From Ichthyophthirius multifiliis (taxonomy: Eukaryota; Ciliophora; Oligohymenophorea; Hymenostomatida): a stretch of DNA of 48,401 nt. The notes under the pieces are model-generated. The model did not search any database. It was not told where the DNA came from and saw only the letters and a program-made list of their open reading frames with translations. This document shows, in pieces, positions 48,339 to 48,401 of the stretch (position 1 is the first letter of the stretch; every line of letters starts with the position of its first letter). The DNA is taken from positions 1 to 48,401 of the forward strand of contig NW_004086185.1 of the NCBI RefSeq assembly GCF_000220395.1, in the 5' to 3' direction. The translations under genes and the position numbers were made by a program.

Positions 48339-48401
48339 CTACATATATTCTAATTTTTTCTCTCTAATTCTAATTTTTATATTTATAGTAAAAAAAAAAA
48401 T
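47557..48401. other. AT-rich spacer, no gene seen
   Basis: Window end, upstream of the bL17m gene. It is almost pure A/T with TA runs at about 47930-47962 and 48287-48338. No coding frame and no telomere-type repeat is seen. Confidence 0.6.

Noticed and set aside
1-48401. tRNA, rRNA, CRISPR arrays, transposons or virus-like elements
   Set aside because: I saw no cloverleaf-like GC-richer segment, no rRNA motif, no spaced repeats, no terminal inverted repeats, and no transposase, reverse transcriptase or capsid-type protein in either strand.

Overview
This window is ciliate macronuclear-type DNA that reads with the oligohymenophorean nuclear code: TAA and TAG are glutamine and only TGA stops. 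Every gene I could identify runs through many in-frame TAA/TAG codons that fall in a Gln-rich context, and every end I could fix is a TGA. Composition is extremely AT-rich, with almost pure A/T spacers, (TA)n and (ATT)n microsatellites, and mostly short GT-AG introns (about 41-110 bp). Together with a mucocyst/trichocyst-type granule lattice gene, this fits Ichthyophthirius multifiliis or a close relative. The species call is inference. Standard-code ORFs are misleading here, so the models below come from reading with code 6 and splicing by eye.

Layout. Positions 443-23899 are almost entirely minus-strand genes: an R2R3 Myb protein (443-2680), a PARN-type deadenylase (3717-5686), a Bet1-like Qc-SNARE (6584-6907), the IFT-A subunit IFT121/WDR35 (7211-11362), a gamma-tubulin complex (GCP) protein with a coiled-coil insertion (11864-16084), an SLC22-like MFS transporter (17835-19331) and a SAM plus double-FHA protein (20789-23899). 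One doubtful small plus-strand ORF lies at 17203-17640. Positions 24608-39881 are plus-strand: an unrecognised Gln-rich protein (24608-27825), a very large Asn/Gln-rich protein with C2-like stretches (29168-36934) and a PDK1-like kinase with a PH-like C terminus (37411-39881). Then come an importin-alpha-like ARM protein on minus (40032-41621), a plus-strand trio of a granule lattice (Grl/TMP) protein, a secreted Cys/Trp-rich protein and a small multispanning membrane protein (42987-46191), and mitochondrial ribosomal protein bL17 on minus (46843-47556).

How the genes relate. This is a gene-dense euchromatic stretch of housekeeping and cell-organisation genes, not a mobile or operonic island. 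Two neighbours serve cilia and basal bodies (IFT121 and a GCP). The 42987-46191 trio has a secretory or dense-core-granule flavour. The others act in mRNA turnover, ER-Golgi fusion, nuclear import, PI3K-type signalling and mitochondrial translation. I see no rRNA, tRNA, CRISPR, transposon or virus-like element. There is one 21-base assembly gap (19639-19659). The most anomalous DNA is a G-rich, quadruplex-capable island (about 37610-37642) inside the first intron of the PDK1-like gene.
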